A DNA stretch of 64,000 nt, from contig JAKSIK010000002.1 of NCBI GenBank assembly GCA_024398835.1, positions 1 to 64,000 of the forward strand, in the 5' to 3' direction. The notes under the pieces were generated by a model. It saw nothing but the letters and a program-made list of their open reading frames with translations. It was not told the DNA's origin and did not search any database. The stretch comes from Fibrobacter sp. GTDB lineage: Bacteria > Fibrobacterota > Fibrobacteria > Fibrobacterales > Fibrobacteraceae. The translations under genes were made by a program, and so were the position numbers. Shown here piece after piece: positions 62,684 through 64,000 of this stretch (positions within the stretch are counted from its first letter, which is position 1; every line of letters starts with the position of its first letter).

Positions 62684-63691
62684 ATGGCTAAAAAAGAAAT
62701 TCAAAACTATTGTTTTGTTGTTTCTCCCGGTGATATCCTTGAGGAAAAGCTTGAGGAAATGGGGATGGATGTGAACGAGTTCGCAAGGCGTATTGGTTAT
62801 ACGCCTAAGACGGTGAACGAAATCCTCAAGGGGAAGTGTCGCGTTTCCACGGAGGTGGCGCTTAATCTGGAATATGCTACCGACATTGCTGCCGAAGAGT
62901 GGCTTTCTATGCAGAGGGTGTATGAAGAAGACCTGATGCGTAAGAAAATGCGTGAATCTCTTAAAAGTCAGCCTCTATGGCGTTCCGATTTCCCCTTGAA
63001 AGAGCTTTCTCTCCGCAACTGGATTAAGGACCTTGACAACAAGGATGACAATGTTTCTCCCATTCTGCGGTTCTTCAGGGTGGCGTCCCCGAAGGCCTGG
63101 GAGAACTACTATCTGAGTGCCGACCTCAAGGTGGCTTTCCGCATTTCGCTTGCAGAGGCGCAGGACCCCTATGCGACTTCCGTATGGCTTCGCCGGGGCG
63201 AAATTCTTGCAGAGGCCATCCCCATGGAAAAGCAGAACGACAAGAAGCTGCGTTCCGCGCTCAAGAAGGCCTTGCCGCAGTTCCTCAACCTGGCCCGCGC
63301 TTATGGCAGTGAACGGACAATGGGGAAGCCTGGCGAAATTGACGAGGGAATGCTCAAGCTTCAGGAACTGGGACTTTCCCTCGGCATAAAAATCCTGTAT
63401 GTGCAGAATTTCAAGAGCGCTCCCATCCATGGCATGGCCCGCTGGTACCGCGATATTCCCATCATCCAGATTCACGACCGCTTCAAGAGTCGCAAGGCTT
63501 TCTGGTACACTTTCTTCCACGAACTTTCCCACATCATCCTTCATGGCAAAAAGGACATCTTCATCAAGAATGTGTATCACGGCAACAAGAATCTGCAAAA
63601 GGAAGAGGAGGCGGACTTGTTCGCCTTGAAGTGCATGGCCGATGCTGGCCTTGAAATGGATGGTAAACTCCGAAAGTTCGTAAACGTTTAG
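62684..63691 (+). CDS. higA: HigA antitoxin fused to ImmA/IrrE metallopeptidase
   Basis: The 335-residue protein has an N-terminal XRE/HigA helix-turn-helix (residues about 14-80: PGDILEEKLEEMGMDVNEFA, RRIGYTPKTVNEIL and EEWLSMQ). A C-terminal ImmA/IrrE zinc peptidase domain has FHELSHIILHGKK near residues 278-290 (HExxH with His279, Glu280 and His283). It would neutralise and repress the HigB toxin, and the peptidase could control its own stability or that of a regulator. The order toxin-then-antitoxin is usual for HigBA. The fusion is larger than common HigA (about 100 residues). Confidence 0.87.
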   Translation: MAKKEIQNYCFVVSPGDILEEKLEEMGMDVNEFARRIGYTPKTVNEILKGKCRVSTEVALNLEYATDIAAEEWLSMQRVYEEDLMRKKMRESLKSQPLWRSDFPLKELSLRNWIKDLDNKDDNVSPILRFFRVASPKAWENYYLSADLKVAFRISLAEAQDPYATSVWLRRGEILAEAIPMEKQNDKKLRSALKKALPQFLNLARAYGSERTMGKPGEIDEGMLKLQELGLSLGIKILYVQNFKSAPIHGMARWYRDIPIIQIHDRFKSRKAFWYTFFHELSHIILHGKKDIFIKNVYHGNKNLQKEEEADLFALKCMADAGLEMDGKLRKFVNV

Positions 63692-63705
63692 GCGCAGAAT
63701 TTAGC

Positions 63706-63713
63706 TATATTCT
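63706..63713 (+). promoter_or_regulatory. Candidate -7 box for galE
   Basis: TATATTCT lies 20 bases before the galE ATG, with TAAGGG as the likely ribosome-binding site between. Similar boxes precede several lone genes. Confidence 0.25.
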
Positions 63714-63733
63714 CCATCTGTAAGGGTTTTTGT

Positions 63734-64000
63734 ATGCAGATTCTATTGACAGGTGGTGCGGGCTACATTGGTAGCCATACGATTATTGAGCTAGACAAGG
63801 CGGGCCATTCCGTCGTAGTGGTGGACAATCTTTCCAATTCTTGTGAAGAATCCGTTCATCGCGTTTCTGAAATCATCGGCAAGCCCATTCCATTCATCAA
63901 GGCGGATGTCCGTGATGCCGTGGCCATGGATTCCATTTTCAAGTCGTACAAGATTGGTGCGGTAATCCACTTTGCTGGTCTCAAGGCTGTGGGGGAGTCC
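63734..64000 (+). CDS. galE: UDP-glucose 4-epimerase, N-terminal part (3' partial)
   Basis: The first 89 residues are present and the gene runs off the right edge. The NAD motif TGGAGYIGSH lies at residues 6-15, followed by VVVVDNLSNSCEESV and VIHFAGLKAVGES, which are typical of GalE. It would interconvert UDP-glucose and UDP-galactose (or the N-acetyl forms) and could feed the glycan cluster to its left. TAAGGGTTTTTGT precedes the ATG. Confidence 0.92.
   Translation, partial: MQILLTGGAGYIGSHTIIELDKAGHSVVVVDNLSNSCEESVHRVSEIIGKPIPFIKADVRDAVAMDSIFKSYKIGAVIHFAGLKAVGES

Overview
The window comes from a Fibrobacter genome (phylum Fibrobacterota). The strongest sign is a lipoprotein with the Fibrobacter succinogenes major paralogous domain (FISUMP). 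Poly-serine linkers, type IX secretion (T9SS)-type C-terminal sorting domains, a PorU-like sortase and cell-wall-modifying genes with carbohydrate-binding modules agree with this. Most genes are moderately GC-rich. One block, about 52.94-61.55 kb, is strikingly AT-rich. No rRNA, tRNA, CRISPR array or transposase was seen. No gene-free gap exceeds about 250 bases. Layout: 0-2.9 kb holds the 3' end of a Ser-rich secreted protein and a beta-helix polysaccharide lyase-like enzyme with two carbohydrate-binding modules, both with T9SS-type tails. 3-8.3 kb holds malate dehydrogenase, an arginase-fold protein, a Wzi-like outer-membrane protein, a U32 peptidase family (tRNA hydroxylation) protein and a small unknown. 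8.4-13.3 kb is a complete Tol-Pal operon (tolQ-tolR-tolA-tolB-pal-cpoB) ended by a hairpin shared with the convergent unit. 13.3-18.5 kb, minus strand, runs from NfeD-type membrane protease through an inserted GtrII-like glucosyltransferase to flotillin FloA and a membrane-anchored protein with an FtsK-gamma-like winged helix. 18.5-26.3 kb holds an RF-1-domain protein, two secreted proteins, PorU, a membrane protein and an RluA-type pseudouridine synthase. 26.2-37.6 kb is a first surface-polysaccharide cluster: a second Wzi-like protein, several glycosyltransferases, WbsX, FdtA-like isomerase, FdtB-like aminotransferase, a FemAB-like acyltransferase and a Wzx flippase. 37.5-47.5 kb holds an unknown, the FISUMP lipoprotein, two small membrane-anchored proteins, PurL and a large PKD-type lipoprotein. 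47.7-61.5 kb is a second polysaccharide/glycan cluster: a third Wzi-like protein, a PglF-like dehydratase, a PglE-like aminotransferase, a PglC-like phosphoglycosyl transferase, then the AT-rich cassette with GNAT, ATP-grasp, four transferase-type genes, Wzy and Wzx. 61.7-64 kb holds a KTSC protein, a HigB toxin with a HigA-ImmA/IrrE fusion antitoxin, and the 5' end of galE. How the genes work together: the second cluster reads as a Wzx/Wzy pathway. PglF and PglE make a UDP-diamino sugar, PglC loads the first sugar phosphate on undecaprenyl phosphate, the cassette enzymes extend the unit, Wzx flips it, Wzy polymerises it, and Wzi-like proteins may act at the outer membrane. The composition switch inside the PglC-like gene suggests that everything downstream was swapped in by recombination, as in O-antigen exchange. 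The Tol-Pal system, PorU and T9SS-tailed cargo point to an elaborate outer membrane. The most unusual candidate system is the NfeD-FloA-FtsK-gamma-like set: a flotillin microdomain operon with a membrane-tethered, possibly DNA-binding partner.
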